Below, in pieces: positions 1 to 9,247 of a DNA stretch of 64,000 nucleotides. The position numbers and the translations under genes are program-made. The first letter of the stretch is position 1; every line of letters begins with the position of its first letter. Source of the stretch: Chloracidobacterium sp. N. Its GTDB lineage: Bacteria > Acidobacteriota > Blastocatellia > Chloracidobacteriales > Chloracidobacteriaceae. Location of the stretch: the NCBI RefSeq assembly GCF_018304765.1, contig NZ_CP072642.1, forward strand, positions 1,451,819 through 1,515,818, read 5' to 3'. The notes under the pieces are model-generated. The model saw only the letters and a program-made list of their open reading frames with translations. It did no database searches and was not told the origin of the DNA.

Positions 1-1
1 A

Positions 2-778
2 GATGTCTGGCGGCCGCGCCTGGCCGCTCACTGGCAACCCTGTATGGCCGTGCAGGTGCATACGGCGCTGACGTCTGATGGGCAAGCCTTCCCGGCCTGG
101 GTGGAGCCGGAACAGCCGCTGCTGACCGACGACTTCCCCACACCGCCGGCGCGTCTGGCGCTGGTGGATAAGCGCCCGGCACCGGCGCGCAATCTCCGGG
201 TCGAGGCGGGGGTTGCCTGGCAGATGGATGCCCGAACCATGGTCAAAGTCTATGCCTATCAGGACTGGCTGGACGGCCACCCCCTTGCCCTGGAGGGACA
301 TGTTCTGTCGCGTCTGGATGGCCGCACCCACGGAACAGCCGTCATCGTCACCCGCCACCTGCGTCCGCGTCTGGCGGTGACAACGGGCTATGCGGCCGGA
401 CGGACGGCAACGCGGCCGGAGGACGAGGGGGCTGCGGCGTCAGCCTGGCTGCCCGGCACCTACCACGTCCTTACCGTCGTGGCTGAAACCGTCTTCCCCG
501 GCTCGGAAACGCAGGTTCAGGTGGGCTACCGCCGTGCGTGGGGCCATCCCGTGCACGCCATTGATCCCTTTACCGGCCGGCTGCCCTTCACCGATGCCGG
601 GCTGAACCTCAGAATCATTCAGGCGTTGCCTGGCTGGATATTCCTGCCCGGGCGGTGGGAAGCCGTCATCGAGGGGCGCAACCTGGATGAACGGCGCAAC
701 GAAGTCACCGGACTGGGCGCGGCGTTTGGCTTTCCCCACCGGCGGACCGTGCGTGGCGGGCTCCGCTTCCGCTTCTGA
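2..778 (+). CDS. Outer-membrane beta-barrel protein, C-terminal part (probable TonB-dependent receptor)
   Basis: The reading frame is open from the window edge, so the start lies to the left. 258 codons are visible. The segment has alternating hydrophobic/polar stretches rich in Arg, Gly and aromatic residues, as in transmembrane beta-strands, and ends in Leu-Arg-Phe-Arg-Phe. A C-terminal Phe is the usual BAM recognition signal of outer-membrane barrels. The phrase EGRNLDERRNEV near the end resembles the last extracellular loop/strand of TonB-dependent receptors. The plug domain is not visible, so substrate and exact family cannot be assigned. The next gene starts 5 bp after the stop, so the two may be cotranscribed. 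Confidence 0.6.
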   Translation, partial: DVWRPRLAAHWQPCMAVQVHTALTSDGQAFPAWVEPEQPLLTDDFPTPPARLALVDKRPAPARNLRVEAGVAWQMDARTMVKVYAYQDWLDGHPLALEGHVLSRLDGRTHGTAVIVTRHLRPRLAVTTGYAAGRTATRPEDEGAAASAWLPGTYHVLTVVAETVFPGSETQVQVGYRRAWGHPVHAIDPFTGRLPFTDAGLNLRIIQALPGWIFLPGRWEAVIEGRNLDERRNEVTGLGAAFGFPHRRTVRGGLRFRF

Positions 779-783
779 AATCT

Positions 784-3774
784 ATGGCCTTCCGTTCCTC
801 CCCAACCTGGTTTGTGGTTGTGGTCAGTTTGGGCATCACCCTGCTCGGACTCCTCAACCTCATGGACCGCGCCGTCCAACCCCCACCGGCTGACGATGGG
901 GTACGGTGGCGCGCCACACCCCAGGGGCTGATGGCCGAAAGCGTCCGGGCCGGCAGCTCAGCCGAGCGCGCCGGCGTCATCCGGGGGGATGTGCTCCGGG
1001 CGGTCATCGTCGGGACGAACCCCCAGGACCCGCCGGAACCCCTGGCCGTCACCAAGGAATGGCATGTCCAGTATTACCTGGATGAATACGTTCATGTCGG
1101 CGGCAATGTCATCTACCTCGTCGAACGCTACAACCCCCTCGGCCTCAGCCTCGGTCTCTGGCAGGCCGAGCTGTGCCACCTCGAGCCGCAGCCCAGCCGC
1201 TTCTGGTTTGAGGTCTATGCCGCCTTTGTCGGCGCGCTGTACCTGCTCATCGGGCTGGTGGTCTTCACCAAGCACGAACAGGTATCCCAGGCGCTGCACT
1301 TTTTTGCCATTTGCGCCCTGTCGTTCATTTATCTCGTCTGGAACACCAGCGGGGCGTTGACGACTTTTGACACCTTCATTCTCTGGGCCGACCGGGTCTC
1401 CCTGATTGTCCTGTGCCCGACCTTCCTCCACTTCTGCGCCACCTTTCCCCTGCGCAGCGCCTGGCTGGAGCGTCGCCGGCGGCTGATCTGGCTGATGTAT
1501 GGCCCGGCCGTCGTCCTGGCGCTGTTCGAGACGCTTCACCTGTTTCTGGGACGCTACAGTACCTGGCTGCTCGACCTGCGCCCGACACTTGACGAACTCA
1601 CCCTCATCCACTTTGCCGTGGCCTTTGCCGCTGCCCTCAGCGTTGTCACGGTGACGTTCTTCCAGACGGAAACCCCGTTGCTCAGGCAGCAGATGAAGTG
1701 GATGGTGGTGGGGCTGACGCTGGGCATTGTCCCGTGGCTGGCTTTTTACGGGGCGCCGGTCGTGGCGGGCGTTGAGCCGACGCCGGTCATGGAGGCCCTG
1801 GCGCTGGGTCCGACCGTCTTCATCCCCCTGTCCTTTGGCTACGCCATCGTCCGCTACCGTCTCATGGACGTGGATGTCATCGTGCGGCGCAGCCTGACCT
1901 ATGCGCTGGCGACCTTTGGCGTGGTCATGATTTTCATGCTCGGTGTGGTCAAGATGGCCGACTGGATACGGGAGACCTATCCGGCCGTTCCACCCGTGAC
2001 CACAACCTTCCTGCAGGTGGTGGTGCTCTCCGGCGGCGCGATGCTCTATGCGCCTTTCAAAAACTGGCTTCAGGAACGCATTGACCGGATTTTTTACGGC
2101 GCCCGCTATGACACCCGCCTGGGGCTGGCGGACTTCGGGCGCGCCATGGCCACGACGACGGCCCTCCCCGAACTGCTTTCAGCCATTGCCCGGAAGCTTT
2201 CCGATGCCGTGTCCGTGACCGACCTGGCGATCTTTCTCCCGGACACCGCCACGCCACCGGAAGACGCCGCCAGGGACACGCCACACCTCCGGCCGGTCTT
2301 TGCCAGCGGGCTGACCTGTCCCGCCATACCGGCTCACATTGAACAGCATATCCTCCAGGCCGGCCCCCGTGGCTATCTCGTAGATGAAGCCGGGCTGGCC
2401 GGGGGCGATCTGGCCTATTACTTTCCGTGTGTGGCGCGGGGCCGGCTGGTGGCCGTCATTGCGCTGGGCAAGACCGTCGAGCGCACGCTTCTGACCTCGG
2501 AAGACACGGAACTGCTGCGCGGGCTGGCGCCCTACATGGCCGTGGCCATCGAAAACAGTCTCTTTTACGAGCGGGAGCGGGCACGGGTCGAAGAACTCGC
2601 CCGGCTCAAGGAATTCAACGAAAACATCATCGAGTCCATCAACGTCGGCATCGTCGTCATTGACTGCCGGGGGCAACTGACGACCTGGAACAGCACCTTT
2701 GAGAAACTGTTTGCCCTGCCGCCGCCGCCGCCGGAAGGATGGACGATGGAGACGCTGTTTGACCCGGACCTCCTGTGCATGATGCACGGGGTCATCGGCG
2801 GCAACGCGGGCTGGCAGATTACAGACACCCGTACGATTTACCGCTGCCGCACCCAGGGACGCGACGGCCAGTCCCTCGTGCTCAACATCACGCTCCTGCC
2901 GCTCCAGACCCGTGCCCTGACGGACGGTGGGGCCCTGATTTGTTTCGAGGACATGACGATTCGCGTCCGCCTCGAAGAACAACTCCGGGAAGCCGACAAG
3001 CTCTCTTCCATCGGACTGCTCGCCGCCGGGGTGGCCCACGAAGTCAACACCCCGCTGGCCGGCATCTCCAGCTACACCCAGATGCTGCTGGCCGAGTGCA
3101 GCGACCAGGACCCCCGCCGTTCCATTCTGGAGAAGATTCGCCGCCAGACGCTGCGGGCCTCCGACATCGTCAACAACCTGCTCAACTTTTCCCGGACAGG
3201 CAACTCCACCTTTGCCCCGGTGGACCTGGCCACCATCCTCGATGACACCATCCAGCTTCTGGAGACGCATTTGCGCGGCACCGCCATCCAAATCCACAAG
3301 GACTATGGCGGCACACTCCCTCCGGTCTGGGGACATGCCAGCAAGCTTCAGCAGGTCTTTATGAACCTGATGCTCAACGCACGCGATGCCATGCCCCATG
3401 GCGGGGTCTTGACCATCACGACCGCCGTGCAGGGCAATGCGGTGACGATTGCGGTTTCCGACACGGGTGTTGGCATCCCGGCTGAAATCATCCACCGTAT
3501 CTACGACCCGTTTTTCACAACCAAGGAAGTCGGGCACGGCACGGGACTCGGCCTGGCCGTCAGCTATGGCATTGTGCAGGAACATGGCGGCCACGTCTTT
3601 GTGGAGAGTGCGCCCGGCCAGGGCACGACCTTCCGGGTCAAACTGCCGGTGGCTTCCACCCAGGTCGCGCCCCAGGGGGTGCCCCAGGTGGCGCCGTCCC
3701 CTTTTGTCACCGCGCCGGAAGCTGATAGTGTAGCGGCCCGTGTGCCGGCCGGAGTGACCTCGCTGCCCCGGTGA
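784..3774 (+). CDS. Membrane sensor histidine kinase with N-terminal PDZ, multi-TM, GAF and PAS domains
   Basis: The 996-aa protein has an unusual order of parts: a TM segment (about residues 9-27), an extracytoplasmic PDZ-like module (about 45-95, with GSSAERAGVIRGD), a block of about eight TM helices (about 140-400), a GAF-like region (about 440-600), a coiled linker, a PAS-like region (about 615-730) and a HisKA/HATPase core. The phospho-acceptor is His752 in VAHEVNTPL. The N box (NLMLNARDAMPHGG) and G boxes (DTGVGIP, GTGLGL) are intact, so it should be an active kinase. No response regulator lies next to it, so it is an orphan. The PDZ module suggests sensing of an envelope peptide or protein partner, which is inference. 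The start is 5 bp after the upstream barrel gene. Confidence 0.9.
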   Translation: MAFRSSPTWFVVVVSLGITLLGLLNLMDRAVQPPPADDGVRWRATPQGLMAESVRAGSSAERAGVIRGDVLRAVIVGTNPQDPPEPLAVTKEWHVQYYLDEYVHVGGNVIYLVERYNPLGLSLGLWQAELCHLEPQPSRFWFEVYAAFVGALYLLIGLVVFTKHEQVSQALHFFAICALSFIYLVWNTSGALTTFDTFILWADRVSLIVLCPTFLHFCATFPLRSAWLERRRRLIWLMYGPAVVLALFETLHLFLGRYSTWLLDLRPTLDELTLIHFAVAFAAALSVVTVTFFQTETPLLRQQMKWMVVGLTLGIVPWLAFYGAPVVAGVEPTPVMEALALGPTVFIPLSFGYAIVRYRLMDVDVIVRRSLTYALATFGVVMIFMLGVVKMADWIRETYPAVPPVTTTFLQVVVLSGGAMLYAPFKNWLQERIDRIFYGARYDTRLGLADFGRAMATTTALPELLSAIARKLSDAVSVTDLAIFLPDTATPPEDAARDTPHLRPVFASGLTCPAIPAHIEQHILQAGPRGYLVDEAGLAGGDLAYYFPCVARGRLVAVIALGKTVERTLLTSEDTELLRGLAPYMAVAIENSLFYERERARVEELARLKEFNENIIESINVGIVVIDCRGQLTTWNSTFEKLFALPPPPPEGWTMETLFDPDLLCMMHGVIGGNAGWQITDTRTIYRCRTQGRDGQSLVLNITLLPLQTRALTDGGALICFEDMTIRVRLEEQLREADKLSSIGLLAAGVAHEVNTPLAGISSYTQMLLAECSDQDPRRSILEKIRRQTLRASDIVNNLLNFSRTGNSTFAPVDLATILDDTIQLLETHLRGTAIQIHKDYGGTLPPVWGHASKLQQVFMNLMLNARDAMPHGGVLTITTAVQGNAVTIAVSDTGVGIPAEIIHRIYDPFFTTKEVGHGTGLGLAVSYGIVQEHGGHVFVESAPGQGTTFRVKLPVASTQVAPQGVPQVAPSPFVTAPEADSVAARVPAGVTSLPR

Positions 3775-3864
3775 AACATCAGGTCCCAAGGCGGGAGCGT
3801 TTTCCGGTTTGCCCGTCAGATGTGTGTCAGCAACTCGAAATTCAATCGTGCGCCCTGAACCCCC

Positions 3865-4839
3865 ATGTTCCGTCTTTCCCTGACCCGTCGTTACCGCGAA
3901 GCCCGGATGGTGTTGCGCGGTGTTCTCGACCGCTGGCATCCGGTTCTCGTTCACATCGTGCCGATTCGGCGGTGCAACCTGTCCTGCACCTACTGCAACG
4001 AGTATGACGCGGTATCCGCCCCTGTCCCACTCGACGAGATGCTCCGCCGGATTGACAAGCTGGCCGAACTTGGCTCCTCCGTTGTCGCCTTCAGCGGGGG
4101 GGAGCCGATGCTGCACCCCGACATCTACACCATGTTCCGGCGTATCCGCGCCCATGGGATGATGGCCGGGCTCATCAGCAATGGTTACTACCTGACCCGC
4201 GAGCGCATCGAGAAACTCAACGCCGCCGGGCTGGAATACCTTCAGATCAGCATCGACAACGTCAACCCCGATGAGGTTTCGCAGAAAAGCCTCAAGGTCC
4301 TCGACCGGCGCCTGGTTGACCTTCAGCGTTATGCCCGTTTCGCTGTCAGCATCAACTCCGTCATCGGCGGCGGCATCCGCCACCCGGAAGATGCCGTCAC
4401 CGTGGCCCGCCGGGCGGCAGAGCTGGGGTTTGCCGTTTCCTGCGGCATCATCCACGATGGCCACGGCGCGCTCAAACCCCTGTCTGAGGCTGAACTGCGT
4501 GCTTACGAGGAAGTCAAACGCATCGGGAAAACCGGCTACTCCATGATTCACACGTTTCAGGACAACCTCGCCCACGGCCGCCCCAACCAGTGGAAGTGCC
4601 GGGCCGGAGCGCGCTACCTCTACGTCTGTGAGGATGGGCTGGTGCACTACTGCTCCCAGCAGCGGGGCTATCCCGGTATTCCGCTCATCAACTACACCCG
4701 CGATGATCTCCGGCGTGAGTATGCAACCCCAAAGTCCTGCGCCCCCTTCTGCACCATTGCCTGTGCGCACCGGGCCTCGACCATGGACTTCTGGCGCGAC
4801 CCCCAGCCGGAACGTCATCCAACTACCGTCCATCCCTGA
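3865..4839 (+). CDS. Radical SAM protein with additional C-terminal cysteines (SPASM-like)
   Basis: The 324-aa protein carries the radical SAM CxxxCxxC motif at Cys37, Cys41 and Cys44 ([10 protein letters not shown]), which binds the 4Fe-4S cluster that cleaves S-adenosylmethionine. A GGEP motif ([10 protein letters not shown]) follows. The C-terminal third has further cysteines ([28 protein letters not shown]), which suggests an auxiliary Fe-S site of the SPASM/twitch type. The substrate cannot be read from the sequence. It sits 90 bp after the histidine kinase in the same direction, with no obvious terminator between them. An unusual enzyme for cofactor, peptide or lipid modification is possible. 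Only the superfamily call is firm. Confidence 0.85.
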   Translation: MFRLSLTRRYREARMVLRGVLDRWHPVLVHIVPIRRCNLSCTYCNEYDAVSAPVPLDEMLRRIDKLAELGSSVVAFSGGEPMLHPDIYTMFRRIRAHGMMAGLISNGYYLTRERIEKLNAAGLEYLQISIDNVNPDEVSQKSLKVLDRRLVDLQRYARFAVSINSVIGGGIRHPEDAVTVARRAAELGFAVSCGIIHDGHGALKPLSEAELRAYEEVKRIGKTGYSMIHTFQDNLAHGRPNQWKCRAGARYLYVCEDGLVHYCSQQRGYPGIPLINYTRDDLRREYATPKSCAPFCTIACAHRASTMDFWRDPQPERHPTTVHP

Positions 4840-4901
4840 CACCATGGTAGGCTTGGCGTGGACTGGCCTGTGGAGTACATTCCCGGGCCCGGCGATGCCG
4901 T

Positions 4902-4982
4902 GCGGAAGTGGCGAAATGGCAGACGCACCAGACTTAGGATCTGGCGCCGCAAGGCATGAGAGTTCGAGTCTCTCCTTCCGCA
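4902..4982 (+). tRNA. tRNA-Leu (anticodon UAG)
   Basis: The acceptor stem GCGGAAG pairs with CTTCCGC, with A as discriminator. The anticodon arm is CCAGA-CTTAGGA-TCTGG, giving anticodon TAG, which reads CUA. A variable arm (CGCCGCAAGGCAT) and a T arm (GAGAG TTCGAGT CTCTC) follow, as expected for a class II leucine tRNA. CCA is not encoded. Confidence 0.95.
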
Positions 4983-5129
4983 CTTCTCTGTCCTGCCCCC
5001 TGTTCCCCGCTGCAAAGACCTCTCCACACCGCCGGGGCAGTTCTTTCGGAAACATCCGTTGCAGCCCAGACCGGAACGTAAGTAAGGTTGCGCCCGGGGG
5101 CTGCTGGTGACCATCCCGGTCAGCCTTTC

Positions 5130-5149
5130 AGCCTTCAGAAGGCTTTATT
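5130..5149 (+). terminator. Weak hairpin between tRNA-Leu and the peroxiredoxin gene
   Basis: AGCCTT and AAGGCT can form a 6-bp stem with a 3-nt loop, followed by TTATT. It could end the tRNA transcript, but the stem is short and the T tract poor. The rest of the 4983-5181 spacer shows nothing I can name. Confidence 0.25.
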
Positions 5150-5181
5150 CCCGATAATCATTGCCTCCAAAGGAGTGTTCT

Positions 5182-5715
5182 ATGCTGCAAGTTGGACAAC
5201 CAGCGCCAGGCTTCGATATGGCGTCCACCAAAAACCCCGACACGCTCAAAGAGCGGGTCAAACTTGAAGACTACCGTGGCAAGTGGCTCGTCCTGTTTTT
5301 CTACCCGCTGGATTTCACCTTCGTGTGTCCGACGGAAGTGACTGGCTTCAGTGATCGCCTCGACGAGTTCCACGCCATCAATGCCGAGGTCTTGGGCGTC
5401 AGTACGGACAGCGTCTATTCCCACAAGGCCTGGCTGGAGACGCCCCGTGAGAAAAACGGTGTGGCCGGCACGAAGTATCCCCTCGCCAGCGACATCACCA
5501 AGGCAGTCAGCCGCAACTACGGCGTCCTCATCGAGAGCGAGGGCATTGCCCTGCGTGGGCTGTTCATCATTGACCCCGAAGGCGTTCTTCAGTACCAGGT
5601 CGTTCACTCGCTCAACATCGGGCGCAGCGTGGACGAGGTGCTGCGCGTCCTTCAGGCGCTCCAGTCCGGCGGACGGTGCCCGGTCAACTGGAAGCCCGGT
5701 CAGGAAAACATCTAG
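5182..5715 (+). CDS. Typical 2-Cys peroxiredoxin (AhpC/Prx1 family)
   Basis: The 177-aa protein reduces hydrogen peroxide and organic hydroperoxides in the cytoplasm. The peroxidatic cysteine is Cys49 in FTFVCPTE and the resolving cysteine is Cys166 in GGRCPVNW, which places it in the typical 2-Cys Prx1/AhpC group. The in-frame TTG at 5161 was rejected as start because AAAGGAG (5169-5175) is well spaced for the ATG at 5182, and the protein then begins MLQVGQPAPGF as in its homologues. A TlpA-like thioredoxin-fold gene follows 50 bp downstream, so the pair probably forms a redox-defence operon. No ahpF-type reductase is present. Confidence 0.93.
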   Translation: MLQVGQPAPGFDMASTKNPDTLKERVKLEDYRGKWLVLFFYPLDFTFVCPTEVTGFSDRLDEFHAINAEVLGVSTDSVYSHKAWLETPREKNGVAGTKYPLASDITKAVSRNYGVLIESEGIALRGLFIIDPEGVLQYQVVHSLNIGRSVDEVLRVLQALQSGGRCPVNWKPGQENI

Positions 5716-5765
5716 GTTCGCGGCTGCCTCGGCGGCAACTGGCTGTACACACGAGGAAAAAGACC

Positions 5766-6215
5766 ATGCCCATGCGGATTGGCACGCCGCTGCCACCTTT
5801 TGACGGCGCGACGGAATGGCGCAATGGCAGCGTCACGCCGGAGGACCTGCGAGGACATATTGTGCTCGTTCACTTCTGGGCGGTGAGCTGTGGCATCTGT
5901 TCCGAACAGATGCCACGGGTCAATGCCTGGCGCGACACCCTGGCGGAAAAAGGCGTCCGGGTGGTGAGCATCCACATGCCCCGCTATGAGGCCGACACGG
6001 ACCTCGCGGCCGTCGAGGCAGCCATCGCCAAATACGGACTCACCCAACCCTGTGCCATTGACAACCTCCACCGGATAGCGGATGCCTTTGGCAACGAGTT
6101 CGTCCCGGCATTTTACCTGTTTGACGCCGAGGGCAAACTCAAGAGCTTTTCCGCCGGCGAGAATGCCGCCCGCCTCGTGCAGCCGGCCTTGGAACGGCTG
6201 TTGGGCAGTGCATGA
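5766..6215 (+). CDS. TlpA/ResA-like thioredoxin-fold redox protein
   Basis: The 149-aa protein has a redoxin/thioredoxin fold with the active-site pair Cys42 and Cys45 in WAVSCGICSEQMP. It has no signal peptide or TM segment, so it is probably cytoplasmic, unlike most TlpA/ResA members. The start ATG at 5766 follows a GAGG at about 5751; longer in-frame readings would extend into the tail of the upstream gene. Position directly behind the 2-Cys peroxiredoxin suggests it could supply reducing equivalents to it or act as a one-domain thiol peroxidase. That link is inference. Confidence 0.82.
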   Translation: MPMRIGTPLPPFDGATEWRNGSVTPEDLRGHIVLVHFWAVSCGICSEQMPRVNAWRDTLAEKGVRVVSIHMPRYEADTDLAAVEAAIAKYGLTQPCAIDNLHRIADAFGNEFVPAFYLFDAEGKLKSFSAGENAARLVQPALERLLGSA

Positions 6216-6277
6216 AGGCGGCGTCGCTTCACGGAGGTCGCTTCACAGAAACGTGGTGCAGAAGCCCCGCCAGCTTG

Positions 6278-6310
6278 GCGACCAGCGGTTGGCCGTCAAT
6301 CGCTGGTCGC
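6278..6310. terminator. 10-bp perfect inverted repeat between convergent genes
   Basis: GCGACCAGCG (6278-6287) pairs exactly with CGCTGGTCGC (6301-6310) across a 13-nt loop. It lies between the 3' ends of the thioredoxin-fold gene and uvrA, so a bidirectional transcription end is plausible. There is no T tract. An A/T-rich run with repeated GCTAAT/GCTAAC units follows and continues into the last codons of uvrA. Confidence 0.4.
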
Positions 6311-6323
6311 TAATTGCTAACTG

Positions 6324-9125
6324 CTAATCGCTAGCAGCTAATCTTTGCGCCAAGGCGCGTCCGGTGGGCGTGTCCAGACTGGCAATCCGGGACGGCGGCC
6401 CCTCACCCACCAGCCGCCCGCCGCCCTCGCCGCCTTCCGGCCCCAGGTCCACAATCCAGTCCGCGGCCCACATCACATCCGTGTGGTGCTCGATGACGAT
6501 GACGGTGTTTCCCCGTTCCACCAGCGCCTGCAGGACTTCCAGCAACCGGCGGACATCCTCGAAGTGTAACCCCGTCGTCGGCTCATCCAGGATGTAGAGC
6601 GTGCGTCCGGTCGCCCGGCGCGCCAGTTCACAGGCCAGCTTCAGGCGCTGGGCTTCCCCCCCGGACAGGGTTGTGGCCGGTTGCCCCAGGGTCAGGTAGC
6701 CCAAACCCACCTCGACGAGCGTGCGCAGCTTGTGCGCCACAGGCGGAAAGGCCGCAAAAATCCCGGCTGCCTCCGCTACCGTCAGATCAAGCGTCTGAGC
6801 AATGTCCCGTCCCTCATACCTGACCTCCAGCGTCTCCCGGTTGTAGCGCCGTCCCTGGCAGACCTCACATGGCACATACACGTCGGGCAGAAATGCCATC
6901 TCAATCCGCTTGACGCCATCCCCTTCACAGGCTTCACAGCGTCCGCCCGGCACATTGAACGAAAACCGCCCGGGACGATACCCCCGCGCCCTCGCCTCCG
7001 GCAGGCTGGCGTAAAGGTCACGGATGGGCGTGAACACCCCCGTGTAGGTGGCCGGGTTGGAACGTGGCGTGCGGCCAATTGGCGACTGGTCAATCTCGAT
7101 GACCTTGTCAAACACCCCGGCCCCTTCGATGGACCGGTGGGTGCCGGGCAGTACGCCCGAACCCGACTGGCGGACCAATGCGCGGTACAGCACATCGAGG
7201 ACAAGGGAGGACTTGCCCGCTCCGCTCACGCCTGTAACGACCGTCAGACAACCGACCGGAAACCGGGCCGTCACCTCCCGGAGGTTGTGGTGCGTTGCTC
7301 CAACAACCGTCACGTACCCCTGGGCCGGTGGGCGTGGCGTGCGTGGTGCAACCACCTGACGTACCCCGGCCAGGTACTGGCCCGTCAGCGAATCCGGGCA
7401 CTGCCGCAAAGCGCCGGGCGGCCCGCCCACCACCAGATGCCCTCCCTGGGTTCCGGCACCGGGGCCCAGATCAATCACCCAGTCCGCCTGGAGAATGGTT
7501 TCCTCGTCGTGCTCGACCACGATGACGGTGTTGCCGGCATCCCGCAGGCGTTCCAGCGTGCGAATCAGGCGCTGGTTATCCCGTGGATGCAGACCGATGC
7601 TGGGTTCATCGAGAATGTAGAGCACGCCCCGCAGAGGCGTTCCCAGTTGGGTCGCCAGACGGACCCGCTGGATTTCCCCACCCGACAGGGTTGCCGTCGG
7701 ACGGTCCAGCGTGAGGTACCCCAGTCCAACTTCAACGAGAAACGTGAGCCGTGACTGAATTTCCGCCACAATCCCGGCCGCCACCTGCGCCTCCCGTGCG
7801 GTCAGCGACAGAGTCCGTGCCCAGGCAGCCACCTCCGTGAGTGGGCGCCTGGTCAAAACGCCCAGTGGCTGCCCGTTGACCGTCACCGCCCGCGCTTCGG
7901 CCCGCAACCGCGCCCCCTCGCAGTCCGGGCAGACCTGCACCCCGACCAAACGCTGAAGCTCAGCCGTCAGCCGGGCCGACCGGGACGCAACCCGCCGCTC
8001 CCGAAGATAGTTGGCCACCCCAACCCAGGGCATCCGGTAGCTGCTTCCGCCGGACTGAAACCGGAGCTTTTCATCGATCCCGTGAAAAAATGCCGCGTGG
8101 ACGGCCGGCGGGGCCAGCCCGAACGGTGTGGCGGGCGACACCCCGTAGTGGCGTGCCACAGCCTGCAGGGCGGACTGCAACGTGCTGACGATGAGGCCAT
8201 CCCGTATCCGAAAGCGCATCTCACCCACCGGACAGTTCATATCCTCGATGACTTCCTCCGGAGTGATGTCCATAACCACCCCCAGCCCGTCACAGGTTGG
8301 GCACGCACCAAACCGGCTGTTGAAGGAAAACGAGCGTGGTTCCAGCGCCGGCAGACTGAAGCCACAGGCCGGGCAGGCCAGATGTACCGAAAACAACGTC
8401 TCGCCCTGCCCCTCCAGAACCATGAGCACGGTTCCCTGGGACAGCCCGACCGCCACCCCGATGGCTTGGCGCAACCGCTCCGTCAGACCTGGCTTGACCA
8501 CAAGCCGGTCCACGACAACCTCGATGTCGTGCGCCTTCCTCTGGTCCAGGCGGATATCCTCTTCGTCAAGCGCGCGCACTTCGCCATCAATTCGCACCCG
8601 TGGAAAGCCCCGTTTGAGGGCAGACTCCAGCTCCTTTCGGAAGGCCCCCTTGCGCTGGCGGGCCAGGGGCGCCAGCACCATCAGCCGGGTGCCCGGCGGT
8701 TGGGCCAGTACCCACTCGGTCATGGTTTCGGGCGACTGCTGCTGGATGGGAAGGCGGCAGGTGGGGCAGTGCGGCTTCCCTATCGCCGCATAGAGCAGCC
8801 GCAGGTAGTCATACACCTCGGTGACAGTGCCAACCGTCGAGCGCGGGTTCCGGTGCGTCGTCTTCTGCTCAATGCTGATGGAGGGGCTGAGGCCGCGAAT
8901 GGCATCCACCGCCGGGCGTTCGAGCCGCGCCAGAAACTGCCGGGCGTAAGCTGAGAACGACTCGATATACCGCCGCTGACTTTCCGCGTAGATCGTGTCA
9001 AACGCCAGGGAGGATTTGCCTGACCCGCTGACGCCAGTCAAAACCGTCAGGCTCTGCGGCGGGATGGTGAGGGTCAGGTTCTTCAGGTTGTGCTCACGCG
9101 CATTGACGATTTCCAGTGGTTTCAT
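6324..9125 (-). CDS. uvrA: UvrABC nucleotide excision repair ATPase subunit A
   Basis: The 933-aa protein has the usual UvrA length and layout: two ABC ATPase modules with Walker A motifs GVSGSGKSS (about residues 31-39) and GVSGAGKSS, and two LSGGE signatures. It also has zinc-binding CxxC pairs (CPTCR, CPACG...CPTCDG, CEACEG...CEVCQG) and the conserved SPSISIEQKTT stretch. UvrA dimers find DNA damage and load UvrB. The last residues (LAASD) are encoded by a short repeat-like A/T-rich sequence beside the 6278-6310 inverted repeat, so the extreme C-terminus may be a recent extension. It is transcribed alone and divergently from the PEGA gene at 9248. Confidence 0.98.
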   Translation of the reverse strand: MKPLEIVNAREHNLKNLTLTIPPQSLTVLTGVSGSGKSSLAFDTIYAESQRRYIESFSAYARQFLARLERPAVDAIRGLSPSISIEQKTTHRNPRSTVGTVTEVYDYLRLLYAAIGKPHCPTCRLPIQQQSPETMTEWVLAQPPGTRLMVLAPLARQRKGAFRKELESALKRGFPRVRIDGEVRALDEEDIRLDQRKAHDIEVVVDRLVVKPGLTERLRQAIGVAVGLSQGTVLMVLEGQGETLFSVHLACPACGFSLPALEPRSFSFNSRFGACPTCDGLGVVMDITPEEVIEDMNCPVGEMRFRIRDGLIVSTLQSALQAVARHYGVSPATPFGLAPPAVHAAFFHGIDEKLRFQSGGSSYRMPWVGVANYLRERRVASRSARLTAELQRLVGVQVCPDCEGARLRAEARAVTVNGQPLGVLTRRPLTEVAAWARTLSLTAREAQVAAGIVAEIQSRLTFLVEVGLGYLTLDRPTATLSGGEIQRVRLATQLGTPLRGVLYILDEPSIGLHPRDNQRLIRTLERLRDAGNTVIVVEHDEETILQADWVIDLGPGAGTQGGHLVVGGPPGALRQCPDSLTGQYLAGVRQVVAPRTPRPPAQGYVTVVGATHHNLREVTARFPVGCLTVVTGVSGAGKSSLVLDVLYRALVRQSGSGVLPGTHRSIEGAGVFDKVIEIDQSPIGRTPRSNPATYTGVFTPIRDLYASLPEARARGYRPGRFSFNVPGGRCEACEGDGVKRIEMAFLPDVYVPCEVCQGRRYNRETLEVRYEGRDIAQTLDLTVAEAAGIFAAFPPVAHKLRTLVEVGLGYLTLGQPATTLSGGEAQRLKLACELARRATGRTLYILDEPTTGLHFEDVRRLLEVLQALVERGNTVIVIEHHTDVMWAADWIVDLGPEGGEGGGRLVGEGPPSRIASLDTPTGRALAQRLAASD

Positions 9126-9247
9126 GGCTTATGGTGTTTATGGCTTAATGAACCGGACTGTATGGCCCGGGATAAACTGACGCCCCAAAATCGTTATCAG
9201 ACTATCGTTACACCCACAGACGACACCCCGTTGCAATTCACCCCACT

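Noticed and set aside
4993..5040. CTGCCCC/GGGGCAG pair after tRNA-Leu as a possible small RNA or terminator
   Set aside because: 7-bp stem with a 34-nt loop and no T tract; no small RNA family was recognised.
2179..5055. A 958-codon open frame on the - strand across the kinase and radical SAM genes
   Set aside because: It is antisense to two genes with clear motifs and tRNA-Leu, and is rich in low-complexity residues. Long antisense frames are expected at this GC content.
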